Shown one piece after another: positions 8,506 through 16,865 of a stretch of 64,000 nucleotides of DNA. The notes beneath the pieces were generated by a model that saw nothing but the letters and a program-made list of their open reading frames with translations, ran no database searches and had not been told where the DNA came from. Position 1 is the stretch's first letter; every line of letters begins with the position of its first letter. Source of the stretch: Rhodopseudomonas sp. (GTDB lineage: Bacteria > Pseudomonadota > Alphaproteobacteria > Rhizobiales > Xanthobacteraceae); NCBI GenBank assembly GCA_016124795.1, contig WGNB01000001.1:62001-126000 (forward strand), in the 5' to 3' direction. The translations under genes were made by a program, and so were the position numbers.

Positions 8506-8532
8506 CCGTCCCGACACTGCGAGTCGGGACGG
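8506..8532. terminator. Bidirectional terminator hairpin
   Basis: Perfect 10-bp stem, CCGTCCCGAC and GTCGGGACGG, with a 7-nt loop. It lies between the convergent ends of the amidohydrolase operon and the nickel permease gene, as expected for a shared terminator, though without a long T-run. Confidence 0.6.
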
Positions 8533-8541
8533 TGGCCTGCG

Positions 8542-9621
8542 TCAGGATTGTTTGACCGGCAGGTCGTCGAAGCCCCGGGCGCGGTAGACCCATAGCGAGA
8601 CGATCCAACTGACGACGAAGATGCCAGCGACCGCGAAGCCGACATTGGCGAAATTCTCGTTCAGGCCGCCGACGGTGGTCCAGAATGCGCCTTGCAGACC
8701 GAGTTTGTCGCCGATCAATCCGAGTGCTTCGATCCCGCCGATGAAGACCGCGACCACGACCGAGGCGGCGGTGATCGTCAGGTTGTACCAGAGCTTGCGC
8801 ATGGGGTTGACCAGCGCCCAGCCATAAGCGCCGGTCATCAGCGCGCTGTCGGCGGTGTCCAGCAGTGACATGCCGGCAGTAAACAAGGCCGGGAACACCA
8901 GAATACTCCAGATCGACATGCCTTGCGCGGCTTGGGTGGCCGAAATTCCGAGCAGGCCGATTTCTGTCGCGGTGTCGAAGCCCAGCCCAAACAGAAAACC
9001 GATCGGATACATATGCCAGGAACGTGTGACGACGTTGAAAACCGGTCGGAACACGCGGGCAATAAGGCCCCGACCAGCCAGCAAGGCGTCGAGATCCTCG
9101 TCGACGATTTTTTCGCCGCGGCGTGCGCGCAAGAACGCGAGCCAGATGCCCTTGAGAATGATGAAGTTGGCGAGGCCGATCGCCAGTAAAAAGAACGCCG
9201 ATACGCCGGTACCAATTGTGCCGCCGATGGTATGGAAGGCATCGAATTCATCCTGCATGGCGGCCGCCGTCGCGGCGATGGCGAGTGAGGCCAGGATGAC
9301 GATGGTGGAATGGCCGAGGGAAAAGAAGAAGCCGGTGGCGTAGGGCGCCTTGCCGTCCTGGATCAGCTTTCGGACGACATTGTCGATGGCGGCAATGTGA
9401 TCGGCGTCAAAAGCGTGGCGCAGGCCAAACATATAGGCGAGGAATGCCGTGCCGAGCAGAATCGGCCGGTCGGCAAAGGCCGTCAGCGCCCAGGTCCAGG
9501 CCGCGACATTGGCCGCAACCAATGCGGCAAAGGTCATGGCGGTCTTGGTCTTGATCCGCGCCGGCCGGTCGTCGAAAGGATTGATCATCGTTGGTCCATT
9601 CGTATTCGTACTCCGAACCAT
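8542..9621 (-). CDS. High-affinity nickel/cobalt permease (NiCoT family)
   Basis: A HoxN/NixA-type secondary transporter of 359 residues with about eight membrane segments. The diagnostic helix II motif RHAFDADHIAAIDN (HxxxDH) is present, as is LGHSTIV in the next helix region. It supplies Ni(II) to the hydrogenase assembly pathway. It is the last gene of the hyp operon, 17 nt after hypE, which supports nickel over cobalt. The ATG at 9621 was kept; an ATG at 9588 (MINPFDD) would give 348 residues and is equally plausible. Nickel specificity is inferred from context. Confidence 0.9.
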   Translation of the reverse strand: MVRSTNTNGPTMINPFDDRPARIKTKTAMTFAALVAANVAAWTWALTAFADRPILLGTAFLAYMFGLRHAFDADHIAAIDNVVRKLIQDGKAPYATGFFFSLGHSTIVILASLAIAATAAAMQDEFDAFHTIGGTIGTGVSAFFLLAIGLANFIILKGIWLAFLRARRGEKIVDEDLDALLAGRGLIARVFRPVFNVVTRSWHMYPIGFLFGLGFDTATEIGLLGISATQAAQGMSIWSILVFPALFTAGMSLLDTADSALMTGAYGWALVNPMRKLWYNLTITAASVVVAVFIGGIEALGLIGDKLGLQGAFWTTVGGLNENFANVGFAVAGIFVVSWIVSLWVYRARGFDDLPVKQS

Positions 9622-9638
9622 GCCGGGCTAACCGCCGT

Positions 9639-10658
9639 TTAGCAAATGCGCGGCAACGGGTCGTCTTCGAGTTCTTCCAATAATCGCTCGCCGCCGATTT
9701 CGGTCTGCAACACCACTTGGCCGCCGGGTCCGTCGAGCCGTCCGATGATCGCCGCGTCTTCGCCGCTGGGCAAAGCGCGCCAATGCGCCAGCGCGTGTCG
9801 CGCGTCGTCGGGCGATAGCACCGCGACGACGCGGCCTTCGCAGGCAAGATAGAGTGGATCGTAGCCGAGAATGTCGCAGACGCCGCGCACCGGTGGGTGG
9901 ACCGGAATGGCGGTCTCATCAAGCCGTACGGTCAAGGCCGTTGTTTGCGCGATCTCGTGCATGACGGTGACGAGGCCGCCCCGGGTCGGATCGCGCATGA
10001 AGCGCAGGCCAGGCAGGTTCAGCAAAGCCTGTGTTAACGGCAGCACGCTGCCGGCATCGGATTGTAGATCGCCTTTCAGGCCGAAGTCTTCGCGCGCCAG
10101 CAGGACCGCGGTGCCGTGATCGCCGACCGCGCCGCTGACCAGCACCATGTCGCCATTCTCGATGCGGCTGAGCCCGAGCCGGAGGCCGGGCCTCCGGATG
10201 CCGACGCCGGTGGTCGCCAGATAGAGGCCGCCGCCCTCGCCACGGCGCAGGACCTTGGTGTCGCCGGCGGCAACCTTCACGCCGCAGTCTCTGGCGGCGC
10301 GCGCCATGCTGGCGATCAGGCGGTCGAGCACGTCGAATTCGAGGCCTTCCTCGATGAAGGCGTTCAGCGTGAGGTAGAGCGGTGTCGCGCCCGAGACGGC
10401 GAGATCGTTGACCGTGCCATGAACCGCCAGCGAGCCGATGTCGCCGCCGGGAAATTCGAGAGGCTGCACGGTGAAGCCGTCGGTCGTGACCATAACGTCG
10501 CCGGGCGGCATCGGCAGGATGCTGGCGTCGGCTCGAATGTCGAGCTGCGGATTGCCGAGATGACGGGTGAAAATCCGTGCGATCAATTCGCGCATGTAAC
10601 GACCGCCGTTGCCATAGGCGAGCGTCACATAGGCGTCTTCGATTTTGCCTTGGTTCAT
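9639..10658 (-). CDS. hypE: HypE, carbamoyl dehydratase of hydrogenase maturation
   Basis: HypE (339 residues) takes the carbamoyl group from HypF onto its C-terminal Cys and dehydrates it with ATP to a thiocyanate, the source of CN ligands of the NiFe site. The defining C-terminal PRIC ends the protein here, and the AIR-synthase-like ATP-binding fold is recognisable (GNGG near the start, GDTKV, DPTRGG). I chose ATG 10658, which overlaps the hypF stop as ATGA, indicating translational coupling; the longer frame to 10712 lies inside hypF. Confidence 0.97.
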   Translation of the reverse strand: MNQGKIEDAYVTLAYGNGGRYMRELIARIFTRHLGNPQLDIRADASILPMPPGDVMVTTDGFTVQPLEFPGGDIGSLAVHGTVNDLAVSGATPLYLTLNAFIEEGLEFDVLDRLIASMARAARDCGVKVAAGDTKVLRRGEGGGLYLATTGVGIRRPGLRLGLSRIENGDMVLVSGAVGDHGTAVLLAREDFGLKGDLQSDAGSVLPLTQALLNLPGLRFMRDPTRGGLVTVMHEIAQTTALTVRLDETAIPVHPPVRGVCDILGYDPLYLACEGRVVAVLSPDDARHALAHWRALPSGEDAAIIGRLDGPGGQVVLQTEIGGERLLEELEDDPLPRIC

Positions 10659-12943
10659 AGACCCGCGCTCGCTTCGACAAGTTGTCCGAAGCTCAGACCG
10701 GCGTCGTTGCACGGCAGCCGCTCGGATAGATGAAGGGTGAAGCCGTCGCGCTCTGCGAGCGCCAAGACGCGCTCGGATAAGCGCCGGTTCTGGAATACGC
10801 CGCCGGTCAGGCCGAGGTCGGATACGCCGTGTTCAGCGCGCAGGGCGCGGGCTTGGCTAAGCAGCATTTCGGCGAGGGTTTCGTGAAACAGGCCGGCCCG
10901 TGCGGCGGTGCTTTGTGTCGTGTCCTGCAGGTCCTGCAATAGGGGGCTCCAGTCGCTTTGCCAGATGCCGTCTGGCCGGCGCGCCAGCGGCAATGCAATG
11001 GCCTTGGCGTTATCCGCAGCGATGGCTTCTAGACGGCCGGGTGCCTGGCCCTCGAAGCTTGCTTGCTCGACGACGCCGAGCAGGGCGGCCGCGCCATCGA
11101 ACAGTCGGCCGATCGATGAGGTGCGTGGGCAATTCACATTCCGGGTCCAGGCGTGCCGCAGGAGTTCGGCTTCCGGCCGATTGCTGTTCCAGTCGATGCC
11201 GGCTTCCCAACATAAGGACAAGGCGCTGCGCCATGGATCGCGGGCGGCGCGGTCGCCGCCGAGCAGGGCGAAGGGCCGGATCGTGGCGACGCGTCGCCAA
11301 TGTCCTGGCCGGCCCAGCAGGGCTTCACCGCCCCAGATGGTGCCGTCGCGGCCAAGGCCGGCGCCGTCCCAGGCAAAGACCAGTCGATCGCGATCGTGCG
11401 GACTTTCGCCGGCCAGCGCCGAGGCATGCGCCTCGTGGTGATAGATCGAGCTGACCGGCAGCCCTATTTGTCGCGCCAGATGCGTGGTGGCATAGGCTGG
11501 GTGAGCGTCGCACAGGATCGCTTCGGCGGTGACGCCATAGAGTGTTTGCAGGTCGGTAGCGACCTGCTTGAGCAAAGCCAGGCCGCGTGGCGTGCCCATG
11601 TCGCCGAGGTGTGGTGATACCACGGCACGGTGGCCCCAACCGAGCGCGATGGCGTTCTTGAGCTGACCGCCGAGAGCCAGTAGCGGCCGGGGCAAGGGAA
11701 ATGGCAAGTCGATGTCGAGCGGCGCATTGCCTCGGCCGAGCCGGAGTGGCCGCGGCTTTCCGGCCACCATCCGATAGACGGGGTCGTCGGCCGGCCGGAC
11801 AATCGTTCGGTCATGATGCAGAAAGCCATCGGCGATCGTGGCGAGTCTGGCTTCAGCGTCGCTGTTATCGGTCAGAACAGGCTCGCCGCTGATATTGCCC
11901 GAGGTGGCGACCAGCGGCCCGCCGAAATCGGTCAGCAGCAGATGGTGCAGGGGGCTGTAAGGCAGCATGACGCCGATCTCGGCGTTGCCGGGCGCAATGT
12001 TTGGCGCCAGCGGGCCGTCCGGGCACTTCGGCACCAGGACGATCGGGCGGATCGGATCGCGCAAAATGGTTTCGTGGACGTCGTCGAGCACAACGGCGCG
12101 GCGCAGCGTCGCAAGATCATCGTTTATTGGAAACATCACGGCCAGGGGCTTGTCGGGCCGCCGTTTGCGCTGGCGTAAGGTGGCGATCGCGCCGGCATCG
12201 CTGGCGTCGCAGATTAAATGATAGCCGCCGATGCCCTTGACGGCGACGATCCGGCCGGCGCGCAAGGCGGCGACGGTTGCGGCCAGCGCGTCGTCGCCAA
12301 AATTCGTCCGGTCGCCGGCGGGGCGATACGCGAGGCGTGGGCCACACACCGGACAGGCGATCGGCTCGGCATGAAAACGCCGGTCCGCCGGATCGGTGTA
12401 TTCGGCCGCGCACGATCTGCAAAGTGGGAAACCTGCCATAGACGTATTGGCGCGGTCATAAGGCAGCCGCTCGATCAGCGTGTAGCGCGGGCCGCATTGC
12501 GTGCAGTTGATGAAGGGATAGCGGTAGCGCCGGTTGTTGGGATCGCTGAGTTCGGTCAGGCAATCGTCGCAGGCGAAATAATCCGGCGGCACCTGCGCAT
12601 GAGCGGACCGCGCCGGGTCGCTGTCGCGAATTCGAAAATCCTCGGCCGGTTCCGGAACGGAGGGCGCAGCCGATATTAGTTCTGGTCGCGCCAGCGGCGG
12701 CGCTTCGGCCAGCAACGCGGCGCCAAATCGCCGTAAGGTATCGGGTGCGCCTTGCGCCGTGACCACAACCTCACCGCCGCGATTCTTTACCCACCCACGC
12801 AGGCCGTGGCGTTGGGCCAGACGATAGACGAAGGGGCGAAAGCCGACGCCTTGCACCCGGCCGCCGAGCACCCATTGTCGTGCGACCTCGTCGCTTGCCG
12901 CCATTGCGCCGTTCGCCGCGTCGGTTCGGACACTATTCAACAT
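10655..12943 (-). CDS. hypF: HypF, carbamoyltransferase of hydrogenase maturation
   Basis: HypF converts carbamoyl phosphate and ATP into carbamoyl adenylate and passes the carbamoyl group to HypE. In order: acylphosphatase domain (GRVQGVGFRPFVYRLA), two zinc fingers of CxxC-x18-CxxC type (CDDC...CTQC and CRSC...CPVC), a YrdC-like domain (KRRPDKPLAVM) and a Kae1-like domain with HHEAHA and GGVFQNR. About 762 residues from ATG 12943, close to the family norm; ATG 12904 (749 residues) is an alternative. The frame remains open to 13444 but that part is antiparallel to nothing functional and overlaps hypD. It overlaps the hypD end by 11 nt and is coupled to hypE. Confidence 0.96.
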   Translation of the reverse strand: MLNSVRTDAANGAMAASDEVARQWVLGGRVQGVGFRPFVYRLAQRHGLRGWVKNRGGEVVVTAQGAPDTLRRFGAALLAEAPPLARPELISAAPSVPEPAEDFRIRDSDPARSAHAQVPPDYFACDDCLTELSDPNNRRYRYPFINCTQCGPRYTLIERLPYDRANTSMAGFPLCRSCAAEYTDPADRRFHAEPIACPVCGPRLAYRPAGDRTNFGDDALAATVAALRAGRIVAVKGIGGYHLICDASDAGAIATLRQRKRRPDKPLAVMFPINDDLATLRRAVVLDDVHETILRDPIRPIVLVPKCPDGPLAPNIAPGNAEIGVMLPYSPLHHLLLTDFGGPLVATSGNISGEPVLTDNSDAEARLATIADGFLHHDRTIVRPADDPVYRMVAGKPRPLRLGRGNAPLDIDLPFPLPRPLLALGGQLKNAIALGWGHRAVVSPHLGDMGTPRGLALLKQVATDLQTLYGVTAEAILCDAHPAYATTHLARQIGLPVSSIYHHEAHASALAGESPHDRDRLVFAWDGAGLGRDGTIWGGEALLGRPGHWRRVATIRPFALLGGDRAARDPWRSALSLCWEAGIDWNSNRPEAELLRHAWTRNVNCPRTSSIGRLFDGAAALLGVVEQASFEGQAPGRLEAIAADNAKAIALPLARRPDGIWQSDWSPLLQDLQDTTQSTAARAGLFHETLAEMLLSQARALRAEHGVSDLGLTGGVFQNRRLSERVLALAERDGFTLHLSERLPCNDAGLSFGQLVEASAGL

Positions 12944-14069
12944 CGGCCAATTCGCGCGGCGTGCGCACACCGCTCGACCACCAGATCCGGCACGCACCTT
13001 CATCCGACACCATGCAGGGGCCGACCGGGTTACGCGGCGTGCAGGCGCGACCATAGAGCTTGCATTGATCGGGATAAATCCGGCCCAGCACGACGCGCGC
13101 GCAATCGCAGCCCGGTGGCATTTCGCCGGCGCGCTTGCGCATGTCGTCGTCATAGGACGGATAAAGCTTGCCGGCGTCGTGCGCCGCCAGCTCCGGCCGC
13201 AGGGCGTAGCCCGATGCCGGGATCGTGCCGATGCCGCGCCAGTTGGCGTCGACAATCTCCATGGTGGTTTCGATTTGTCGCCGTGCCGCCGGGTTGCCGC
13301 CGGGCCGCACCACTTCCGGGTAGCAGTTGTCGAGAAAGCGACGGCCTTCGACCAGTTGGCGGACGACAGAATAGAGCGCAGCGACCAGGCTTTCGCCGGT
13401 AAAGCCGCCGATTGCTGCCGGCAGGCCGTGTTGCTGCGGGACAAAGGCCCATTCCTCAGGGCCCATTACGGTTGCGACGTGACCCGGGCCAATCAGGGCA
13501 TCAAAGCCGGGCATGCCGGACTCGAGCAGCATGGCGACCGCCGGCCAGGTGCGCCGTGCCGCCAGCAACACCGACAGGTTGGCCGGCACGCCTTCGGCCA
13601 GCATCGCCGCCACCGGCGCCGTCGTCGTTTCGAAGCCGGCGGCGAAAAACACGACCCGGCGCTGCGGATTGTCGCGGGCAATGCGGACGGCTTCGAGCGG
13701 AGAGGCAATCGGCACAATTTCGCCGCCGGCGGCCCGGGCCTGATCGAGCGAGCGGATTTCGTTCTTGCGGACATTAACCGGCACCCGCAGCATGTCGCCG
13801 AAAGCCACCAGAATGATCTTTTCCGACAGCGCCAGCTGAATGGCCTGGTAAATGCTTTCTTCCGGGCAGATGCAGACCGGACATCCGGGGCCGGGCACCA
13901 ATTCGATGCCCGGCGGCAGCGCCTTGCGCAGTCCGGTCATGGCGATCGAGCGCTCATGACCGCCACAAACGTTCATCACTTTGAAACGGCGCGGCAGTTT
14001 CAGCGCGCGGAGGCGGTCAAGCCACTGCCGGGTGCTCGTGGCGGTGGTGGTGATGGTCGTGGTGGCCAT
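12933..14069 (-). CDS. hypD: HypD, Fe(CN)2CO scaffold assembly protein
   Basis: HypD with HypC forms the scaffold on which the Fe(CN)2CO group is made. Conserved motifs are present: CGGHE near the N-terminus, PGPGCPVC, the GFETT block, GPGHV and the C-terminal Cys-rich [4Fe-4S] region (CDCARV, QCKLYGRAC). About 378 residues from ATG 14069, which is the only reasonable start downstream of which enough N-terminus remains. The first 13 codons overlap the end of hypB in a different frame, so the HypD N-terminus is Thr-rich (MATTTITTTATST) because it reads the same CAC/CAT-rich repeat that encodes the HypB His tail. Confidence 0.95.
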   Translation of the reverse strand: MATTTITTTATSTRQWLDRLRALKLPRRFKVMNVCGGHERSIAMTGLRKALPPGIELVPGPGCPVCICPEESIYQAIQLALSEKIILVAFGDMLRVPVNVRKNEIRSLDQARAAGGEIVPIASPLEAVRIARDNPQRRVVFFAAGFETTTAPVAAMLAEGVPANLSVLLAARRTWPAVAMLLESGMPGFDALIGPGHVATVMGPEEWAFVPQQHGLPAAIGGFTGESLVAALYSVVRQLVEGRRFLDNCYPEVVRPGGNPAARRQIETTMEIVDANWRGIGTIPASGYALRPELAAHDAGKLYPSYDDDMRKRAGEMPPGCDCARVVLGRIYPDQCKLYGRACTPRNPVGPCMVSDEGACRIWWSSGVRTPRELADVE

Positions 14070-14808
14070 GATGATGGTGCTCGTGAGGCTTAACCGAGGT
14101 GTCATGCGACGAACGAACGCGGGCGATTTCGCCGCGCAGCCAACCGACCCAGGTGTCGATATCGATTGCCTTGCGCGCCGATACCGGGATTACCGGTGCC
14201 GCATTGGCAAGATGGCGGAGGGCCTGCTCGGCTCGGGCCGGTTCGAAATCGTCCATTACCGGCGCTAGGTCCATTTTGGTCAGCAGCATTGCGTCGGCGG
14301 CCCGGAACATCACGGGATATTTCGTCGGCTTGTCGTCGCCTTCGGTCACCGACAGTAACACGACATTGCGGTGCTGGCCGAGGTCGAACCCGGCCGGACA
14401 AACCAGATTGCCGACATTCTCGATGAAGACGATATCGAGTCCGGCAAGTGGAAGGTCGTGCAAAGCGTTGTGCACCATCTGTGCGTCGAGATGACAGGCG
14501 CTGCCGGTGGTGATCTGGACCGCCGGCACGCCATGGGCGCGAATGCGGCGGGCGTCGTTGTCGGTCTCGAGATCGCCTTCGATGACCGCGATGCGGAAGT
14601 CCGCCTTGAGCGCGTCGATGGTGGCTTCGAGCAGGGCGGTTTTGCCAGCACCTGGCGACGACATCAGATTGAAGGCGACAACGCCGTGACTGTCGAAATG
14701 ACCGCGGTTATGGCCCGCGACCTGATCGTTGGCGGCCAGCAGGCGACCGATCACTTCGACCGTGGCGGCGTCCTTTTCGGTTGCGGCGCAGCCGCAGGTC
14801 TCACACAT
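14017..14808 (-). CDS. hypB: HypB, nickel-inserting GTPase with C-terminal His tail
   Basis: GTPase (263 residues) that delivers Ni to the hydrogenase large subunit. The N-terminal high-affinity Ni motif CETCGC follows the start Met, and the P-loop SSPGAGKT is present, as is the conserved Cys/His metal site region (GSACHLDA). GGAGG is 7 nt upstream of ATG 14808. Odd feature: a His-rich run sits at the extreme C-terminus (about 12 His in the last 22 residues), whereas in the rhizobial HypB proteins I know it follows the N-terminal motif. It may act as a nickel store. The stop overlaps hypD by 53 nt. Confidence 0.96.
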   Translation of the reverse strand: MCETCGCAATEKDAATVEVIGRLLAANDQVAGHNRGHFDSHGVVAFNLMSSPGAGKTALLEATIDALKADFRIAVIEGDLETDNDARRIRAHGVPAVQITTGSACHLDAQMVHNALHDLPLAGLDIVFIENVGNLVCPAGFDLGQHRNVVLLSVTEGDDKPTKYPVMFRAADAMLLTKMDLAPVMDDFEPARAEQALRHLANAAPVIPVSARKAIDIDTWVGWLRGEIARVRSSHDTSVKPHEHHHHGHHDHHHHRHEHPAVA

Positions 14809-15172
14809 CGGCGTCCTCCATCGCATCGTTTGGCGTTTCAAGCTCGACCCTGAGCAGCAGCATTTCATCGCCGGCAATCAGATCGGTGCGCCAATCGCCA
14901 CAGACGCCGCAGACCAGCCGGTTGGCCGTGGCCGCCGTTTCTGCGCCACAATTGCGGCAGCGAACCCGGATCGCGGTTTCCTTAATGTCGAGTTGCGAAC
15001 CTTCGGCGACGGTGCCAGCGCAAACCAGTGGATAAGCGTCCTTGAGCAATTGAGGCTCGACGCCGGCGAGCGGTCCGATTCCGAGGCATACCCGTCGCAC
15101 CGCCGAACGGCGATCAGTAGCGACGGCCTCGACCTGGGCAATCAGTGCCTGACAGATCGAAAGCTCATGCAT
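14801..15172 (-). CDS. hypA: HypA, nickel chaperone of hydrogenase maturation
   Basis: HypA (123 residues) acts with HypB in nickel insertion. The N-terminal Met-His-Glu nickel site is at the very start and a structural zinc site of two CxxC motifs lies in the C-terminal half (CRNC and CGVC). ATG 15172 overlaps the end of hypC by 8 nt, and the hypA stop overlaps the hypB start by 8 nt, so the three genes are translationally coupled. Confidence 0.96.
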   Translation of the reverse strand: MHELSICQALIAQVEAVATDRRSAVRRVCLGIGPLAGVEPQLLKDAYPLVCAGTVAEGSQLDIKETAIRVRCRNCGAETAATANRLVCGVCGDWRTDLIAGDEMLLLRVELETPNDAMEDADV

Positions 15173-15443
15173 GGTCTTTGGCTCGCGCCGGGTCATCCGG
15201 CAGTCCGTCGATTTCGGCTTGTTCGGCGGCGAGCACTTGATCGAACAACTCCCAGGTCGAACGTGCCTCCTGCGGCGTCATTTTCTGGATAGCGTAGCCA
15301 ACGTGGACCATTACAAAGTCTCCGACCGTTGCCGGTTCGTCCTGCATCAAAAACAGGCTGACCTCGCGTTCGACGCCTTGTGCCACGCAGCGCGCCATAT
15401 GGCCGTCGACGGCGATGACCTCCATCGGAATTCCCAGACACAT
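15165..15443 (-). CDS. hypC: HypC, hydrogenase assembly chaperone
   Basis: A small chaperone (92 residues) that works with HypD and then escorts the iron centre to the large subunit precursor. It begins with the invariant MCLGIP whose Cys2 is essential, followed by the OB-like fold ending near WELFDQVL. First gene of the seven-gene hypCABDFE-nickel permease operon. A perfect FNR/FixK box is centred about 65 nt upstream, pointing to induction at low oxygen. Confidence 0.96.
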   Translation of the reverse strand: MCLGIPMEVIAVDGHMARCVAQGVEREVSLFLMQDEPATVGDFVMVHVGYAIQKMTPQEARSTWELFDQVLAAEQAEIDGLPDDPARAKDHA

Positions 15444-15501
15444 GTCTTCTTTTCACTCCACCGGCGACCGGACCACAATTGTCCGCCAGGCACAGATAAT
15501 A

Positions 15502-15515
15502 TTGATCTGGATCAA
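15502..15515. promoter_or_regulatory. Perfect FNR/FixK-type box
   Basis: TTGAT-CTGG-ATCAA is a perfect 5-4-5 palindrome matching the FNR/ANR/FixK consensus. It lies in the 320-nt divergent region, 59 nt from the hypC start and about 250 nt from hupS. Distance suggests a -41.5 site for a hypC transcript starting near 15467; action on hupS is less certain. Confidence 0.8.
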
Positions 15516-15567
15516 AGCGGCAGGCAAATCGACGGTCACAAATTTCCTATCGGTTTGCCAACACATA

Positions 15568-15615
15568 ATCGAAAGCGAGCGATATTTTTATAGCCTTTGG
15601 CTATGGGCTTTCGAT
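15568..15615 (+). other. Nested inverted repeats in hyp-hup intergenic region
   Basis: Outer arms ATCGAAAGC (15568-15576) and GCTTTCGAT (15607-15615) are perfect 9-bp complements. Inside them is a second hairpin, ATAGCC-TTT-GGCTAT (15590-15604). It may be a regulator site for the hup promoter, an mRNA leader structure or a divider between the two operons. No matching known family recognised. Confidence 0.5.
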
Positions 15616-15763
15616 GATTGAGTTCTTCATGCTGTTGTCAAAACCCGCTGGCAGACTTGCGCTGTTATGTGTGGACGATACGAAGCAAGTTTAAGAGGAT
15701 AGTGCTTCTGCCAATCCGGATCGTCTGGTTTCTCTCTTGCGTCTGGCCATAAGGAGATGCGTT

Positions 15764-16861
15764 ATGTCCAAGAGTCGCCTCACGGAAGAGCTCGAACATC
15801 GCGGCATTTCTCGGCGCGAGTTCATTGTCTTTTGTGCCGCGATGGCGGCAGTGCTCGGGCTTCCTGAAGAGGCGACGCCGGCAATTGCGGCGGCTGTCGA
15901 AACCGAGGAAAAGCCGATCCTGATCTGGCTCGAATTTCAGGATTGCGCCGGTAACACCGAATCCTTACTGCGAGCCGGGCACCCGACGGTCGCCGACCTG
16001 ATCCTCGATTCGATTTCGCTGAGCTATCACGAAACGCTGATGGCGGCGGCCGGCAGCCAAGCCGAAGACGTTTTGGCGAAAACGGTCCGAGAGCACAAAG
16101 GAAAGTACATCGCGCTGGTCGAAGGTTCGATCCCGACCGGTGCCGACGGCGGTTATTGCACCATCGGCGGCCGGGCGGCCCTCGATATTGCCCGAGAGAT
16201 TTGTGGAAATGCCGCGGCGACGATCGCGGTCGGGACCTGTGCGGCGTTTGGCGGGATACCGGCGGCGCGGCCTAATCCGACCGGTGCCTTGTCGGTGGCT
16301 GACGCCGTGCCGGGCGTCAGGAATCTGATCAATATGTCGGCCTGTCCGGCCAACGCCGAAAATATTACAGCGCTGATTGTGTATTACATGACGTTGAAGC
16401 GCTGGCCGCCGCTCGACCAGTATCGCCGACCGATGTTTGCCTATGGCAAGACCATCCACGACAACTGCGAACGGCGCGCTCATTTTGACGCCGGCCAGTA
16501 TGTCGAGGCCTGGGGTGACGAGGCCCATCGGCAGGGGCACTGCCTTTACAAGATGGGCTGCAAAGGTCCGGCGACCTCGCAAAACTGTCCGGTGGTCCGT
16601 TGGAACGAAGGGACCAACTGGCCGATCGGCTGCGGACATCCTTGCGTCGGCTGCGCCGAACCGAATTTCTGGGACACAATGTCGCCGTTCTACGAACGGT
16701 TGCCGAATGTTGCCGGCTTTAACGTCGGTAGCTGGATCGATCCTGTCGGGCTCGGCCTGACCGGTCTGGTGGCCGCGGCGGCGGCATTGCACGGCGTCGG
16801 CGAAATCGTGCGCCACCGGGTCGGACTCGGACCTGTCAGCGAAGACGGATCGGAGACTTAA
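15764..16861 (+). CDS. hupS: [NiFe]-hydrogenase small subunit, Tat-exported
   Basis: Electron-transfer subunit (365 residues) of a periplasmic, membrane-bound uptake hydrogenase. ATG 15764 has AAGGAG 7 nt upstream. A Tat signal (SRREFIVFC) lies at about residues 22-30 and a C-terminal anchor helix at about 325-345. Distal cluster ligands (HDNC, CLYKMGC) and medial cluster ligands (QNC, GHPCVGC, with the 3Fe-4S Pro in WPI) are present. For the proximal cluster Cys61, Cys159 and Cys194 align with Cys17, Cys115 and Cys149 of standard enzymes, but the fourth position is Asn64 (DCAGNTES instead of the usual ECTGCTES). The extra Cys pair of oxygen-tolerant group 1d enzymes is absent (Gly63, Gly164). 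Additional Cys occur at 147 and in WPIGCGHPC. Confidence 0.95.
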   Translation: MSKSRLTEELEHRGISRREFIVFCAAMAAVLGLPEEATPAIAAAVETEEKPILIWLEFQDCAGNTESLLRAGHPTVADLILDSISLSYHETLMAAAGSQAEDVLAKTVREHKGKYIALVEGSIPTGADGGYCTIGGRAALDIAREICGNAAATIAVGTCAAFGGIPAARPNPTGALSVADAVPGVRNLINMSACPANAENITALIVYYMTLKRWPPLDQYRRPMFAYGKTIHDNCERRAHFDAGQYVEAWGDEAHRQGHCLYKMGCKGPATSQNCPVVRWNEGTNWPIGCGHPCVGCAEPNFWDTMSPFYERLPNVAGFNVGSWIDPVGLGLTGLVAAAAALHGVGEIVRHRVGLGPVSEDGSET

Positions 16862-16865
16862 GGCT

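Noticed and set aside
13150-13444. N-terminal extension of the HypF frame up to 13444
   Set aside because: It overlaps hypD on the same strand in another frame and has no HypF sequence; the acylphosphatase domain begins after 12904.
15725-15740. CTGG-N10-GC with TTGC before hupS, like a sigma-54 promoter
   Set aside because: The -24 part lacks GCAC, and the predicted transcript would start at about 15752, inside the hupS ribosome binding site.
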